Below, in pieces: positions 18,282 to 26,988 of a stretch of DNA of 64,000 nucleotides. The notes below the pieces were generated by a model. It did no database searches and was not told the DNA's origin. It worked only from the letters and a program-made list of their open reading frames with translations. Both the position numbers and the translations under genes were made by a program. Within the stretch, counting starts at the first letter, position 1, and every line of letters starts with the position of its first letter. Origin of the DNA: Acidobacteriota bacterium (GTDB lineage: Bacteria; Acidobacteriota; Vicinamibacteria; Vicinamibacterales; UBA2999); the NCBI GenBank assembly GCA_020851565.1, contig JADZCN010000043.1, positions 95,670 to 159,669 of the forward strand, read 5' to 3'.

Positions 18282-20324
18282 TCACCTCACCTCCAGGCTG
18301 TACACCGCCACCGGCCACACCTGCCGCCCCTGCCGCCTGGCCAGCGGGCCGGGCGGGCGCGTGTCGGCCGGGTCCACCCGCGTGACACCCAGGCTACGGA
18401 ACCCGATCCGGTTGAACCCGCGGCGGAACAGCCGCCGGGCGGTGTCGGCAGGGATCTGTATCACGGCCGTTCCCGGCTCCGGCACGCCCGGCAGGAAACG
18501 GCCGACTTCCTCCCCGTTCACGTCGAGCGCCATCGAGGCCTGCATCACCGGCTCCTCGAAGCGGGTCCGCGATCGCACGGTGATGGTGACATCGCCTCCT
18601 GCCGGCACGAGCGGCACGGCCAGCACCGCAGGGGTGCCGTCAATCCACCACGCCGCGCCCCAGTCGTCGGCGGCCGCGGAGCCCCAGCCCTCCAGCAGGA
18701 ACTTCTCGGCCGCGCGCTCGAACCGGAGGTTGAACTCGGGCCGGGGCGTCTCCGGCGACAGGAGGTCGTACTTGTCCACGGGCAGGCCCTCACGCCACGC
18801 GAACCACGCGTTGGCCGGGAAGGCGAACGGATAGAAGTAGGGCGACCGCGTGTGCAGATCAGCCTGCTGCCGGACGATGCGGCCGAAGCTGACGGGCTCG
18901 TCCTTGGGAAGCATCCCCGCCGTGTACTGCACCATCAGCAGGTGGTTCCACCACAGCGCCGCGACCACGAGCGGCGCCAGGGCCAGCAGCGGCCGTCGCC
19001 ACACGAACCCGATCACCACGGCGAGGCCCGGCGCCAGCATCACGAGCGCGCTCGAGAAGCGGCGCCCGCCGAACGACCAGCCGCCCGCCCAGTCCTGCGT
19101 CGCGCCGTTCACCCAGGCGGTGATGAACAGGATGACCAGCGCCGACAGCGCCCACCGCCATTCGCGCCTGAGGTACGCGAAGGTGCCCACGACCGCGATG
19201 TAGGCGACTGGCGTCCATGACAGGAAGCCGTGCCACGACGAGAACAGCGTGTCCATCCAGCGCGACCGCAGCGGGTTGAAGTAGCCGCCCTGCCCCAGCA
19301 AGTCGTACTCGTAGCGCGTGAAGAGGACATAGCTGTGCGCCAGCTGCAGCAGGATCCACGGCAGCGCGCCGAGGAAGGCCCAGAGCGCCAGCCGCAGGGT
19401 CCGCCGCACGCGTTCGTCCCGGGAGACGCCGGCCGCGGTCAGCGCGAGCAGGCCCGGATAGATCGCAAACAGCGACTCCTGCGAGCGTGCCTGGAACGCG
19501 AGCCCGATGAGCGTGCCGAGGAGGAGGCTTCTCCTGACGGAGAGCCCCGTGAGGCTGGCAACCACCCCGCCGGGAGCGACCTGCGACGGGAGCGAGGACC
19601 GACGGACGCCGGGATCCAGCCACGCTGCCGCGCAGACGACGAAGAGCGCGACGAAGCCGAATGATGCGGCGTGCGTCATCGACGGCTCGTAGACCATGTA
19701 CCAGTACAGCGGTGTCGCGCCGAAGATCAGCAGCACCGCGAGGAAGGCCACGACGGGCGCGAACTGGCGCCGCAGGTGGCGCAGCAGCGCCATCAGGCCC
19801 ACCGCGCCGATCGCAAACGACGAGATGAGCACGGCGCGCACGTAGGGCAGTCCGAGGCCGAGTGCGACCGGGTCCGCGGGGCCGTGCCAGACGCCCATCC
19901 ACCGGCCGACGGCGTCGACCACCGTCACCGACAGGTAGAGCGGCAGCCAGACGAGAACGGGGCCGATCGGGACGACGTGATTCGGGCGCGGCGGCTGGCC
20001 CAGGAACGCGTACTCTGCCGCGATGTCGAGATCGCGATCGAAGATGACGCTGCGGAGCTGCGTGAAGTAGGTGACGCCGTCCGTGGTGATGCCGTGCGCG
20101 TCGGCCATCTGCACGCCGAGCGCGTAGAGCAGCACCAGCACCAGCGCGTGGACGTCCTTCGTGGCGCGGATCAGCGCCAGCCACGGAACGTTCCGGCGCC
20201 GGGCCCAGCGCCACGACGCCAGCGCCACGACGGGCACTCCCGATGCGAACACGAGCCAGGGCGAGGGGCGAGGCGGCAACGACAGCAGGAGCCCCAGCCA
20301 GAGGATGACGAGCGTGGCCAGCAC
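18282..20324 (-). CDS. Multispanning GT-C-like membrane protein
   Basis: 680 residues from the GTG at 20324, preferred because a TATCAT -10-like box lies 8 nt upstream and the 5' overlap with the divergent gene disappears; a GTG at 20360 behind GAGGG is the alternative. About eleven hydrophobic segments occupy the first 450 residues, with a loop DGVTYFTQLRSVIFDRDLD after the second. A C-terminal soluble beta-rich domain (about 500-680) follows. This layout fits GT-C glycosyltransferases that use polyprenyl-linked sugars at the membrane, but the acidic catalytic pair is not unambiguous. Confidence 0.7.
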   Translation of the reverse strand: MLATLVILWLGLLLSLPPRPSPWLVFASGVPVVALASWRWARRRNVPWLALIRATKDVHALVLVLLYALGVQMADAHGITTDGVTYFTQLRSVIFDRDLDIAAEYAFLGQPPRPNHVVPIGPVLVWLPLYLSVTVVDAVGRWMGVWHGPADPVALGLGLPYVRAVLISSFAIGAVGLMALLRHLRRQFAPVVAFLAVLLIFGATPLYWYMVYEPSMTHAASFGFVALFVVCAAAWLDPGVRRSSLPSQVAPGGVVASLTGLSVRRSLLLGTLIGLAFQARSQESLFAIYPGLLALTAAGVSRDERVRRTLRLALWAFLGALPWILLQLAHSYVLFTRYEYDLLGQGGYFNPLRSRWMDTLFSSWHGFLSWTPVAYIAVVGTFAYLRREWRWALSALVILFITAWVNGATQDWAGGWSFGGRRFSSALVMLAPGLAVVIGFVWRRPLLALAPLVVAALWWNHLLMVQYTAGMLPKDEPVSFGRIVRQQADLHTRSPYFYPFAFPANAWFAWREGLPVDKYDLLSPETPRPEFNLRFERAAEKFLLEGWGSAAADDWGAAWWIDGTPAVLAVPLVPAGGDVTITVRSRTRFEEPVMQASMALDVNGEEVGRFLPGVPEPGTAVIQIPADTARRLFRRGFNRIGFRSLGVTRVDPADTRPPGPLARRQGRQVWPVAVYSLEVR

Positions 20325-20347
20325 CGCCCCCGATGATACATTCAGCC
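20325..20347. promoter_or_regulatory. Overlapping divergent -10 elements
   Basis: The segment ATGATACATT (20333-20342) reads TATCAT on the minus strand and TACATT on the plus strand. They lie 8 nt and 5 nt before GTG codons at 20324 and 20348. Both genes would then have leaderless mRNAs from one shared site. Confidence 0.4.
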
Positions 20348-21181
20348 GTGATCGATCCACGCACCCTCGCCGGCAACCTCGATCTCGCGCCCGACGGCCT
20401 CTGGTGGCCGCGCTCGCGCTCGCGCGTGGACTATCCAGACGAAGGCAACGCGTTCTGCTTCCAGGTCGAGGACCAGTCGTTCTGGTTCCAGCATCGCAAC
20501 CGCTGCATCCTGGCCGCCGTGGCGCGCTTCCCGCCGCCCGGTCCCGTCTTCGACATCGGCGGCGGCAACGGCTTCGTGGCTCGTGCCCTCACCCAGGCCG
20601 GCCACCCTGCCGTCGTCGTCGAGCCCGGCCCGGTCGGCGCGCGCAACGCGCAGGCCCGCGGTCTCTCGCCGGTCATCTGCTCCACCCTGGACGATGCCGG
20701 CTTCCATCCCGGCGCGCTGCCGGCGGCGGGGCTCTTCGACGTGCTGGAGCACATCGAGGACGATCGCGGCGTCCTTCGCCGCCTCGCCTCGCTGGTGCGG
20801 CCCGGCGGCCGTCTCTACGTGACCGTGCCCGCGTATCAGTGGCTCTGGTCGGGCGAAGACGTGCTCGGGGGGCATCATCGGCGCTATGGCCTCGGCGCGC
20901 TGGCCCGCGTCGTCCGCGAGGCCGGCTTCGCGGTGGAGTTCGCGACCTACTTCTTCTGGCCGCTGCCGCTGCCCATCCTGCTGGTCCGTGCCATTCCCTG
21001 GCGACTGGGCCACCGGCCGCCCGTGGACGTCGAGGCCATCAAGCGCGAGCTGAAACCCCCGACGGGGCCGGCCGTGGATCTCCTGACGGCGCTGCTCGGG
21101 CTGGAGCGAAAGTGGCTGGAGGGCGGAGGGCGACTGCCCTTCGGCGGCAGCTGCCTTCTCGTGGCGAGACGGGAGGATTGA
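20348..21181 (+). CDS. Class I SAM-dependent methyltransferase
   Basis: 277 residues from GTG 20348; an ATG at 20333 is the alternative start but would include the presumed -10 box. Motif I is VFDIGGGNGFVARAL at about 63-77, followed by VVVEPGPVGARNA (motif II), LFDVLEHIEDD (motif IV) and LVRPGGRLYVTVPAYQWLW (motif VI). A hydrophobic segment near 200 (FFWPLPLPILLVRAIPW) suggests membrane association. Similar proteins sit in glycan and lipid biosynthesis loci, which suits the divergent GT-C-like neighbour. The substrate is unknown. Confidence 0.8.
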   Translation: MIDPRTLAGNLDLAPDGLWWPRSRSRVDYPDEGNAFCFQVEDQSFWFQHRNRCILAAVARFPPPGPVFDIGGGNGFVARALTQAGHPAVVVEPGPVGARNAQARGLSPVICSTLDDAGFHPGALPAAGLFDVLEHIEDDRGVLRRLASLVRPGGRLYVTVPAYQWLWSGEDVLGGHHRRYGLGALARVVREAGFAVEFATYFFWPLPLPILLVRAIPWRLGHRPPVDVEAIKRELKPPTGPAVDLLTALLGLERKWLEGGGRLPFGGSCLLVARRED

Positions 21182-21203
21182 GGACGACGGGAGGGGGAAC
21201 GTC

Positions 21204-21514
21204 GACGGGAGTGGAACAACGTCGGGAGTGGATCACGCCGGGAGTGGATCAGCCTCGGGAGTGGATCAGCGCCGGGAGTGGATCAGCGTCGGCAGTATGC
21301 CCCGACCCATCTACGCCACGGCTGCGGCGGGCGAGCCCGATTCCCGTCGCGACTCCCTCCCGACGCCGTTCCCTCCCGTCGCGGTTCCCTCCCGTCGCAT
21401 TCCCTCCCGTCGCAATTCCCTCCCGTCGCAGTCTCCCTTCCCGTCGCAATTCCCTCCCGTCGCCCTTCCCTCCCGACGCAGTCTCCCCTCCCGTCGCGTT
21501 CTCCCCTCCCGACA
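21204..21514. repeat. GGGAGTGGATCA array and CTCCCGTCGC array
   Basis: Five GGGAGTGGATCA units (21204-21297) are followed, after 40 bp, by about a dozen 10-17 bp units built on CTCCCGTCGC (21341-21514). The second array is roughly the complement of the first (GGGAG versus CTCCC), so the region can fold. It fills the gap between convergent genes; no gene is seen in it. Confidence 0.85.
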
Positions 21515-21518
21515 CGAT

Positions 21519-23276
21519 CTACCGTCGATACCCCGCCCCCCGCACGACCTGCCCGGGGCGAGCGTCGGTGATCGTCCCGTCGGCAACGACGGCCTGCCCG
21601 TTCACGAGCACGTGCCGGATGCCTTCGGAGTAGTGATTGGGCTCGGTGTAGGTCGAGCGGTCGCGCACGGTGGCCAGGTCGAAAATGGCGAGGTCGGCCT
21701 TGAAGCCGGGGCGAATGAGGCCGCGGTCGTGGATGCCCATGCGCGTGGCGGCCCGCGAGGTGAAGCGGCGGATGGCGTCCTCGAGCGGAATGAGCTTCTC
21801 GTCCCGCACGTAGGTGCCGAGGATCTTCGTGAACGATCCCCACGCGCGCGGGTGCGACTTCGAGATCGAAAGCGGACCGTCCTCGGCGCGCGCACCGGAA
21901 TCGGTCCCGATCGACACCATCGGATCCGCCAGCGCCGTCCGCACATCGTCTTCGCGCATGATCGAGATGATGACGGAGGCCTCGGCGCGATCGGCGACGA
22001 CCAGATCCATCGCCGCGTCGCGCGGGTCCTTCCCCATCTCCCTGCCGATCTGCTCCAGCGTCTTGCCTTCCCACTTGCGGAGGCTCGGGTCGAGCACGGA
22101 TGAGAGCAGCACGCCGGAGGCGCCGCCCGAGCCGTACCACTGGTTCTCCCAGTCCTTCGGGTTCGGGTCCTCCATGTCGCGCTTGATGCGCGCGCGCTGG
22201 TCCGGGTCCTTCAGGCGAGCGATCATCGCGTCGGTCCCGCCCTCGCGCACCCACAGCGGGAGGCACGCGTCCAGCCCGTTCGATGCGCGATCGTACGGGT
22301 ACATGTTGGCGGTGACATCGAGCCCGCGATCGCGCGCGGCCCGGAAGCGCTTCAGGATCTCCGGCATGCGACCCCAGTTGGCGCGATAGGCCGTCTTCAG
22401 GTGCCAGACCTCCGTCGGAATGCGCGCACGCTCGGCGACGGCGAAGGCCTCGTCCAGCGACGCGATGATCTGGTTGGATTCCGAACGCTGGTGGGTGAGG
22501 TAGCGCCCGCCGTACTCCGCCGCCACCTTCGCCAGTTCGACGATCTCGTCCGTGCTCGCGAAACGGTCAGGCACGTACTGCAGCGACGTGCTCAGGCCGA
22601 GCGCGCCCTCTTCCATCGCCTGCCGGACGAACGCCTTCATCTGCTCCAGTTCCTCCGGCGTCGCCGCCCGCTGCGAGTCGCCGATGACATACGAGCGGAG
22701 GCTGCCGGCGCCGACGAAGGTCCCGACGTTGATGGCGGGCTTCGATCGGGTCTCGAGGCGGGTGAAATACTCGCCGAGCGTCCGGAAGTCCAGCGCCACA
22801 TCGAGGGCATCGAACTGCGGCCTGACCTTCGCCGCGAGCCGATCGTTCAAGGGTGCGATGGAACTACCTTCGCCCGTGATCTCGGTGGTGATGCCCTGCG
22901 TGATCTTCGACGCCGCTCGGCCGTCGGCCAGGACCCGGAGCTCGGACTGGCCCAGCATGTCGATGAAGCCGGGGGACACATAGTGGCCACGCGCATCGAT
23001 GGTGCGCGCGGCGGGCTGTCCCGCGAGCCGGCCGACGGCGGCAATCCGGTCGCCGACGATGCCGATGTCGCCCTCGAACCACGGGGAGCCGGTGCCATCG
23101 ACGATGCGGCCGCCGGTAACGACGACATCGAACGCAGATGGCGCAGGGGCCGCAGATGGGACAGGGGCCGCAGATGGGACAGGGGCCGCAGATGGCGCAG
23201 ATGACGCAGATGGGACAGATGGTGCCGCCGTGCATCCGGCCGCACACAACATCACCAGGGCAAACACTCGTTTCAC
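21519..23276 (-). CDS. D-aminoacylase-like amidohydrolase, lipoprotein
   Basis: 585 residues from a GTG with GAGGTG at good spacing. The signal VKRVFALVMLCAAGC suggests a lipoprotein. A low-complexity Pro-Ser-Ala leader (about 20-50) is encoded by a GCAGATGGGAC-type repeat. The body matches N-acyl-D-amino-acid deacylases: VVTGGRIVDGTGSPWFEGDIGI, then THQRSESNQIIASLDEA, EVWHLKTAYRANWGRMPEIL, GTDSGARAEDG and GFKADLAIFDLATVRD. The usual metal motif GFIDxHxH reads GFIDMLGQSE, so two His ligands are missing and activity is uncertain. The stop lies beside the CTCCCG array. Confidence 0.75.
   Translation of the reverse strand: MKRVFALVMLCAAGCTAAPSVPSASSAPSAAPVPSAAPVPSAAPAPSAFDVVVTGGRIVDGTGSPWFEGDIGIVGDRIAAVGRLAGQPAARTIDARGHYVSPGFIDMLGQSELRVLADGRAASKITQGITTEITGEGSSIAPLNDRLAAKVRPQFDALDVALDFRTLGEYFTRLETRSKPAINVGTFVGAGSLRSYVIGDSQRAATPEELEQMKAFVRQAMEEGALGLSTSLQYVPDRFASTDEIVELAKVAAEYGGRYLTHQRSESNQIIASLDEAFAVAERARIPTEVWHLKTAYRANWGRMPEILKRFRAARDRGLDVTANMYPYDRASNGLDACLPLWVREGGTDAMIARLKDPDQRARIKRDMEDPNPKDWENQWYGSGGASGVLLSSVLDPSLRKWEGKTLEQIGREMGKDPRDAAMDLVVADRAEASVIISIMREDDVRTALADPMVSIGTDSGARAEDGPLSISKSHPRAWGSFTKILGTYVRDEKLIPLEDAIRRFTSRAATRMGIHDRGLIRPGFKADLAIFDLATVRDRSTYTEPNHYSEGIRHVLVNGQAVVADGTITDARPGQVVRGAGYRR
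23134..23222. repeat. GCAGATGGGAC repeat inside a coding region
   Basis: Units of CCGCAGATGGGACAGGGG and GCGCAGATG encode the Ser-Ala-Pro-Val linker behind the lipoprotein signal of the D-aminoacylase-like gene. The same unit lies in the phzF-like gene at 27556-27610. Confidence 0.8.
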
Positions 23277-23292
23277 ATTGACACCTCGCACG

Positions 23293-23390
23293 ACCGTGCT
23301 TTGAACCTGCCGTGCTTTGAACCCACCGTGCTTTGAACCCACCGTGCTTCGAACCCACCGTGCTTCGAACCCACCGTGCTTCGAACCGCC
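23293..23390. repeat. GTGCTTCGAACCCACC tandem repeat
   Basis: About six 16-bp units (CCGTGCTTTGAACCCA / CCGTGCTTCGAACCCA) fill the divergent gap before the GT-C-like gene. The reverse-complement unit occurs inside another GT-C-like gene at 41981-42068. Confidence 0.88.
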
Positions 23391-23397
23391 GCGATTG

Positions 23398-23403
23398 TAC
23401 AAT
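23398..23403 (+). promoter_or_regulatory. -10-like TACAAT close to a start codon
   Basis: TACAAT ends 9 nt before the ATG at 23413. No Shine-Dalgarno sequence lies between them, so the transcript would be leaderless or nearly so. Confidence 0.35.
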
Positions 23404-23412
23404 CACCGCTTC

Positions 23413-26136
23413 ATGCAACGTGCCTGGCCCCTGGCGGCCTGTCTCATCACCGGCGCGGCGCTCTACGTGGGCCGCGGCGTCCTTGATGCCGTGCTGGTTG
23501 ACGGGCGGGCGGTCCGCGTGGCGCTGCTCCCCCCGTGGGAATCGCTCGTTGGCTTCCTCCTGCTCACGGGCCTGGGATTGTTCCTGCTACACCAGTTCAA
23601 TCGGGTGCGGCGCCCGGCGGCCGAGCGCGCGACGCTCGGTGCGCTGGTGGCGCCGGCGGTCGGCCTTGGAGTGCTGCTGGTGCCCTTCACGCCCGTGCTG
23701 CCGGACCGCTGGCCCGTCGTCCAGGCGCTGGCGGGCCCCATGGGCTGGCTGGTGTGGCTGGCCGTGGGCGGGCTGCTGCTCTGGACGTGGTGGCAGCACG
23801 GGCTGATCGCAGCCGGGTGGTTTGCGCGGCGCAGCCTCGCACAGGCGACGGTGATGATTGGCCTGGCGACGGCGGTCGTGAGCGGCGTGACGGCCGCGCG
23901 GCTGACCAATACCGTCCTGTTCCCCGCCGGCGACGAGCCGCACTACCTGGTCATCGCGCAGAGCCTGTGGCGCGACGGCGACTTCAAGATCGAGAACAAC
24001 CACCAGCGGGGTGACTACCGCGAGTACTTCCCGCGCGATCTGGAACCGCACTACCTCACGCGAGGCGCCGACGGCGAGATCTATTCCATCCACCCGGTCG
24101 GCCTGCCCATCGTCCTGGCGCCGGTGTACGCGCTGGGCGGCTACCGGGCGGTGCTGCTGGCGCTCATCGCGATGGCCGCGGCAGCCGCGGCCCTGATGTG
24201 GCGCTGGGTGGCCACGGCCACGGGCTCGCGTGGCGCCGCCACGTTTGCCTGGGCGGTCATCGCGGGGTCGGCGCCGTTCCTGTTCAACAGCTTCACGGTG
24301 TACCCGGAGATCGCCGCCGCCCTCGCGGTGATGGTGGCGATGACGACGCGAAACCCGGTCGTGCTGGGGTTGGCGTGCGGCGCGCTGCCCTGGCTGAGCA
24401 CGAAGTACGCGCCGATGTCGGCGGTGCTGCTTGTCACGGGGACAGTCCCTGTGACAATTGTCACAGGGACTGTCCCCGTCTCAATTTCTGCGATCGCACG
24501 GGCGGCGGGGCCGTACGGCACCTTGCTGGCGGCGTGGTTCGCGTTCTTCTACTGGATCTGGGGGACGCCCATGCCGCAGGCGCCCTACGGCGCCATGGTC
24601 CAGACGACGCCGTGGAACCTGGTGTTCGGCGCGCCCGGCCTGCTCTTCGACCAGGAGTACGGCCTGCTGCCCTACGCCCCGGCGTACATCCTGGCCGCCA
24701 CGGGCCTGTGGACCCTCTGGCGCGCGGGTGGCGACCGCCGCTGGACGGCGGTCCGCATCGTCCTGGTGTTCGGCGCATTGCTCGGCACCGTCGGCGCGTT
24801 CCGAATCTGGTGGGGCGGCTCGGCCTCGCCCGGGCGCCCGCTGGCGTCAGGCCTGCTCGTGCTGGGCCTGCCCATCGCAACGGCGTTTGCCGCCGCCCCC
24901 ATGGGCTCCGCCCGGCGGGCCGGACAGCACCTGTTGATGTGGATCGGCGCCGGCATCGCGCTCACGATGACCTTCGCGCAGCAGGGCTTCCTCATCGCCA
25001 ACGGCCGTGATGGCACTTCGAGCCTGCTCGAGTGGTGGTCGCCGCGGTGGGAGCTGTGGACGCTTGCGCCGAGCTTCATCCATCACGAGGCCGCGACGGC
25101 CCTGGCGCACGCGCTCGCATGGCTCGTCGTGGCGGGAGCAGCGGCGTGGGCGCTCGGGCGCGTGGCCACCAGGAAGCCGGCCACCGCCACGCTGGCCGCG
25201 ATGGGCGCGCTCGGCGCTGGCCTGATCGCCGTGTCGGTCATCCTCCCCGCGCTGCCCGATGATCCGCCGATGCCGCGCGTCGACCTGCGGGCGCGGTCGC
25301 GCCTGCCGGCGCTGGACCACTACGACACGCGCGCGCGACCGGCTGCCGTGGTGTTCGATCCGCTGCGCAAGGCCAGTGCGACCGAGATGCTGCCGGCGAT
25401 GACACTGAGCGTGGAGCCGGGGCTCAGGTCCGATCCGCAGCCGGTGCGCGTGCTGCACAACGGTCGCTTCTCACTGCCGGCCGGCACTTACCGGGTGGAC
25501 GTCCGCTTCGCGCCCGGGCAACCGGCCGCGGCCGACACGGTCGCACTGCAGGTGGGCCGCGTGGGCCCTCCGGTCGACACGTGGTCGGTGGCACCCGCCA
25601 CGGGGACGCTGATCCACACCGTGCACCTGCCGCTGGACGCGGGGTTCGTCGGCTTCCGCGGGACACGCGAGATGGAGCAGGTCATCGAGGCCATCACGAT
25701 CACGCCCGTCGCCGTGGTGAGCGAGGGGGAACGCGCGCACACGCCGCCGGTGCTCGGCGCCGCGCAATACGGCACGTCGCTGGTGCTCCTGCACGACGAC
25801 CAGGTGGATCCGGAATCCGCAGGCTTCTGGGTGCTCGGACGGCGGCCGACCGCTCTGAGTATCGCAGGAGTGCCCGAAGCGGCCACCCCGACGACGCTCC
25901 GGCTGCGAAGCCGCGTCGGCGGGAATGAAGTGACGCTCCGCACGCGCGGCTGGCGGCGCGTGGTCACCCTGGATGCCGAGACGCCGGTAGACGTCGAACT
26001 GCCGGCACCGGCGCATGGCGTGGTCGAGCTGACCATCCACACCAGCAGCGGCTTCTCACCGAGTGACCGCGACGCGGCATCGCGCGACCGGCGGTTCCTG
26101 GGGGTGTGGGTCGAGGTACCGAATGGCGTCCATTGA
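23413..26136 (+). CDS. Large GT-C-like membrane protein with C-terminal beta domain
   Basis: 907 residues from the ATG of MQRAWPLAAC. About a dozen transmembrane segments fill residues 1-600. A loop FPAGDEPHYLVIAQSLWRDG near 170 has the Asp-Glu-Pro-His arrangement of ArnT/PMT-like GT-C glycosyltransferases, and YSIHPVGLPIVLAPVYALGGY follows. The last 270 residues form a soluble, periplasmic, probably carbohydrate-binding beta region. Likely role: transfer of a lipid-linked sugar outside the cytoplasmic membrane; donor and acceptor are unknown. A 44-nt palindrome is embedded at 24436-24479 and the stop codon is supplied by an AATCG element. Confidence 0.75.
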   Translation: MQRAWPLAACLITGAALYVGRGVLDAVLVDGRAVRVALLPPWESLVGFLLLTGLGLFLLHQFNRVRRPAAERATLGALVAPAVGLGVLLVPFTPVLPDRWPVVQALAGPMGWLVWLAVGGLLLWTWWQHGLIAAGWFARRSLAQATVMIGLATAVVSGVTAARLTNTVLFPAGDEPHYLVIAQSLWRDGDFKIENNHQRGDYREYFPRDLEPHYLTRGADGEIYSIHPVGLPIVLAPVYALGGYRAVLLALIAMAAAAAALMWRWVATATGSRGAATFAWAVIAGSAPFLFNSFTVYPEIAAALAVMVAMTTRNPVVLGLACGALPWLSTKYAPMSAVLLVTGTVPVTIVTGTVPVSISAIARAAGPYGTLLAAWFAFFYWIWGTPMPQAPYGAMVQTTPWNLVFGAPGLLFDQEYGLLPYAPAYILAATGLWTLWRAGGDRRWTAVRIVLVFGALLGTVGAFRIWWGGSASPGRPLASGLLVLGLPIATAFAAAPMGSARRAGQHLLMWIGAGIALTMTFAQQGFLIANGRDGTSSLLEWWSPRWELWTLAPSFIHHEAATALAHALAWLVVAGAAAWALGRVATRKPATATLAAMGALGAGLIAVSVILPALPDDPPMPRVDLRARSRLPALDHYDTRARPAAVVFDPLRKASATEMLPAMTLSVEPGLRSDPQPVRVLHNGRFSLPAGTYRVDVRFAPGQPAAADTVALQVGRVGPPVDTWSVAPATGTLIHTVHLPLDAGFVGFRGTREMEQVIEAITITPVAVVSEGERAHTPPVLGAAQYGTSLVLLHDDQVDPESAGFWVLGRRPTALSIAGVPEAATPTTLRLRSRVGGNEVTLRTRGWRRVVTLDAETPVDVELPAPAHGVVELTIHTSSGFSPSDRDAASRDRRFLGVWVEVPNGVH
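24436..24479. repeat. Perfect 44-nt palindrome inside a coding region
   Basis: The sequence reads ACGGGGACAGTCCCTGTGAC and then, around a central AATT, its exact reverse complement. In frame it encodes two copies of VTGTVPV in a loop of the GT-C-like protein. It resembles REP-type GGGACAGTCCC elements. Confidence 0.9.
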
Positions 26137-26327
26137 GCGATTGCCGATTGACGATTGGCGATTCACTGGGTGATTGGTGACTGGGCATTGAGCATTGGAT
26201 CGGGTGATTGGGTGATTGGGTGATTGGTGCAATCGCAGAATCGCCCACTCGCCAATGGAATGTCCCGATGCGCCAATCGCCATTCACCCAATGAGTCGTC
26301 AATCAGCAATCACCAATCGTCAATGGG
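26130..26327. repeat. Full-length AATCG palindromic element
   Basis: The left end CCATTGAGCGATTGCCG starts inside the last codons of the GT-C-like gene and provides its TGA stop; the right end CACCAATCGTCAATGGG lies 18 nt before pdxH. This is the one full-length copy between genes on the same strand. Confidence 0.8.
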
Positions 26328-26332
26328 CGCGG

Positions 26333-26338
26333 TACACT
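26333..26338 (+). promoter_or_regulatory. -10-like TACACT close to the pdxH start
   Basis: TACACT ends 7 nt before the pdxH ATG, with no Shine-Dalgarno sequence in between. A leaderless mRNA is inferred. Confidence 0.35.
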
Positions 26339-26345
26339 CAGCGGT

Positions 26346-26981
26346 ATGTCGATCGCAGATATCCGGCGCGAGTACCGCAGCCACTCCCTCCTGGAGCACG
26401 AAGCGGCTGACGATCCCATCGAACAGTTCCACCGCTGGTTCAACGAGGCGCTCCGCGCCGAGTCGCTGGAGGTGAACGCGATGACGCTGGCCACGATCAC
26501 GCCCGCCGGCGATCCGGCGGCGCGGACCGTGCTGCTCAAGGGCTTCGACGAGAGCGGCTTCGTCTTCTACACGAACTACGAGAGCGCCAAGGGCCAGGAC
26601 CTGGCCGCACACCCGCGCGCGGCGCTGCTCTTCTTCTGGGCCGAGCTCGAGCGGCAGGTGCGCATCACGGGCGACGTCGCGAAGGTGTCGCGCGAAGAGG
26701 CGGCCGAGTATTTCCAGTCGCGCCCGCGCGACAGCCAGGTTGGCGCCTGGGTTTCGCCGCAGAGCCAGGTCATCCCGCATCGCAACGTGCTGCAGGAGAA
26801 CTTCGAGTCGTTGACGGCGCAGCACGAGGGCGCGTTCGTGCCGCTCCCGCCGTTCTGGGGCGGCTACCGCGTCTCGCCGGAGCGGATGGAGTTCTGGCAA
26901 GGACGACCGAACCGCCTGCACGACCGCTTGCTCTACACGCGGACCGACGGGAAGTGGAAGCGCGTGCGGCTGGCGCCGTAA
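26346..26981 (+). CDS. pdxH: Pyridoxamine/pyridoxine 5'-phosphate oxidase
   Basis: 211 residues, the usual length. It oxidises pyridoxine or pyridoxamine 5'-phosphate to pyridoxal 5'-phosphate with FMN and oxygen in the cytoplasm. FMN-binding block RTVLLKGFDESGFVFYTNY is at about 60-78, AALLFFWAELERQVRI near 94-109, and the C-terminal signature WGGYRVSPERMEFWQGR followed by RLHDRLLY is intact. The start is MSIADIRREY, preceded by a close TACACT box. It is a stand-alone gene behind an AATCG palindrome. Confidence 0.97.
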   Translation: MSIADIRREYRSHSLLEHEAADDPIEQFHRWFNEALRAESLEVNAMTLATITPAGDPAARTVLLKGFDESGFVFYTNYESAKGQDLAAHPRAALLFFWAELERQVRITGDVAKVSREEAAEYFQSRPRDSQVGAWVSPQSQVIPHRNVLQENFESLTAQHEGAFVPLPPFWGGYRVSPERMEFWQGRPNRLHDRLLYTRTDGKWKRVRLAP

Positions 26982-26988
26982 GGGCCGC

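Noticed and set aside
20325..20360. Overlapping 5' ends of the GT-C-like gene (GTG 20360) and methyltransferase (ATG 20333)
   Set aside because: Later GTG starts at 20324 and 20348 remove the overlap and fit the -10-like boxes; the longer versions remain possible.
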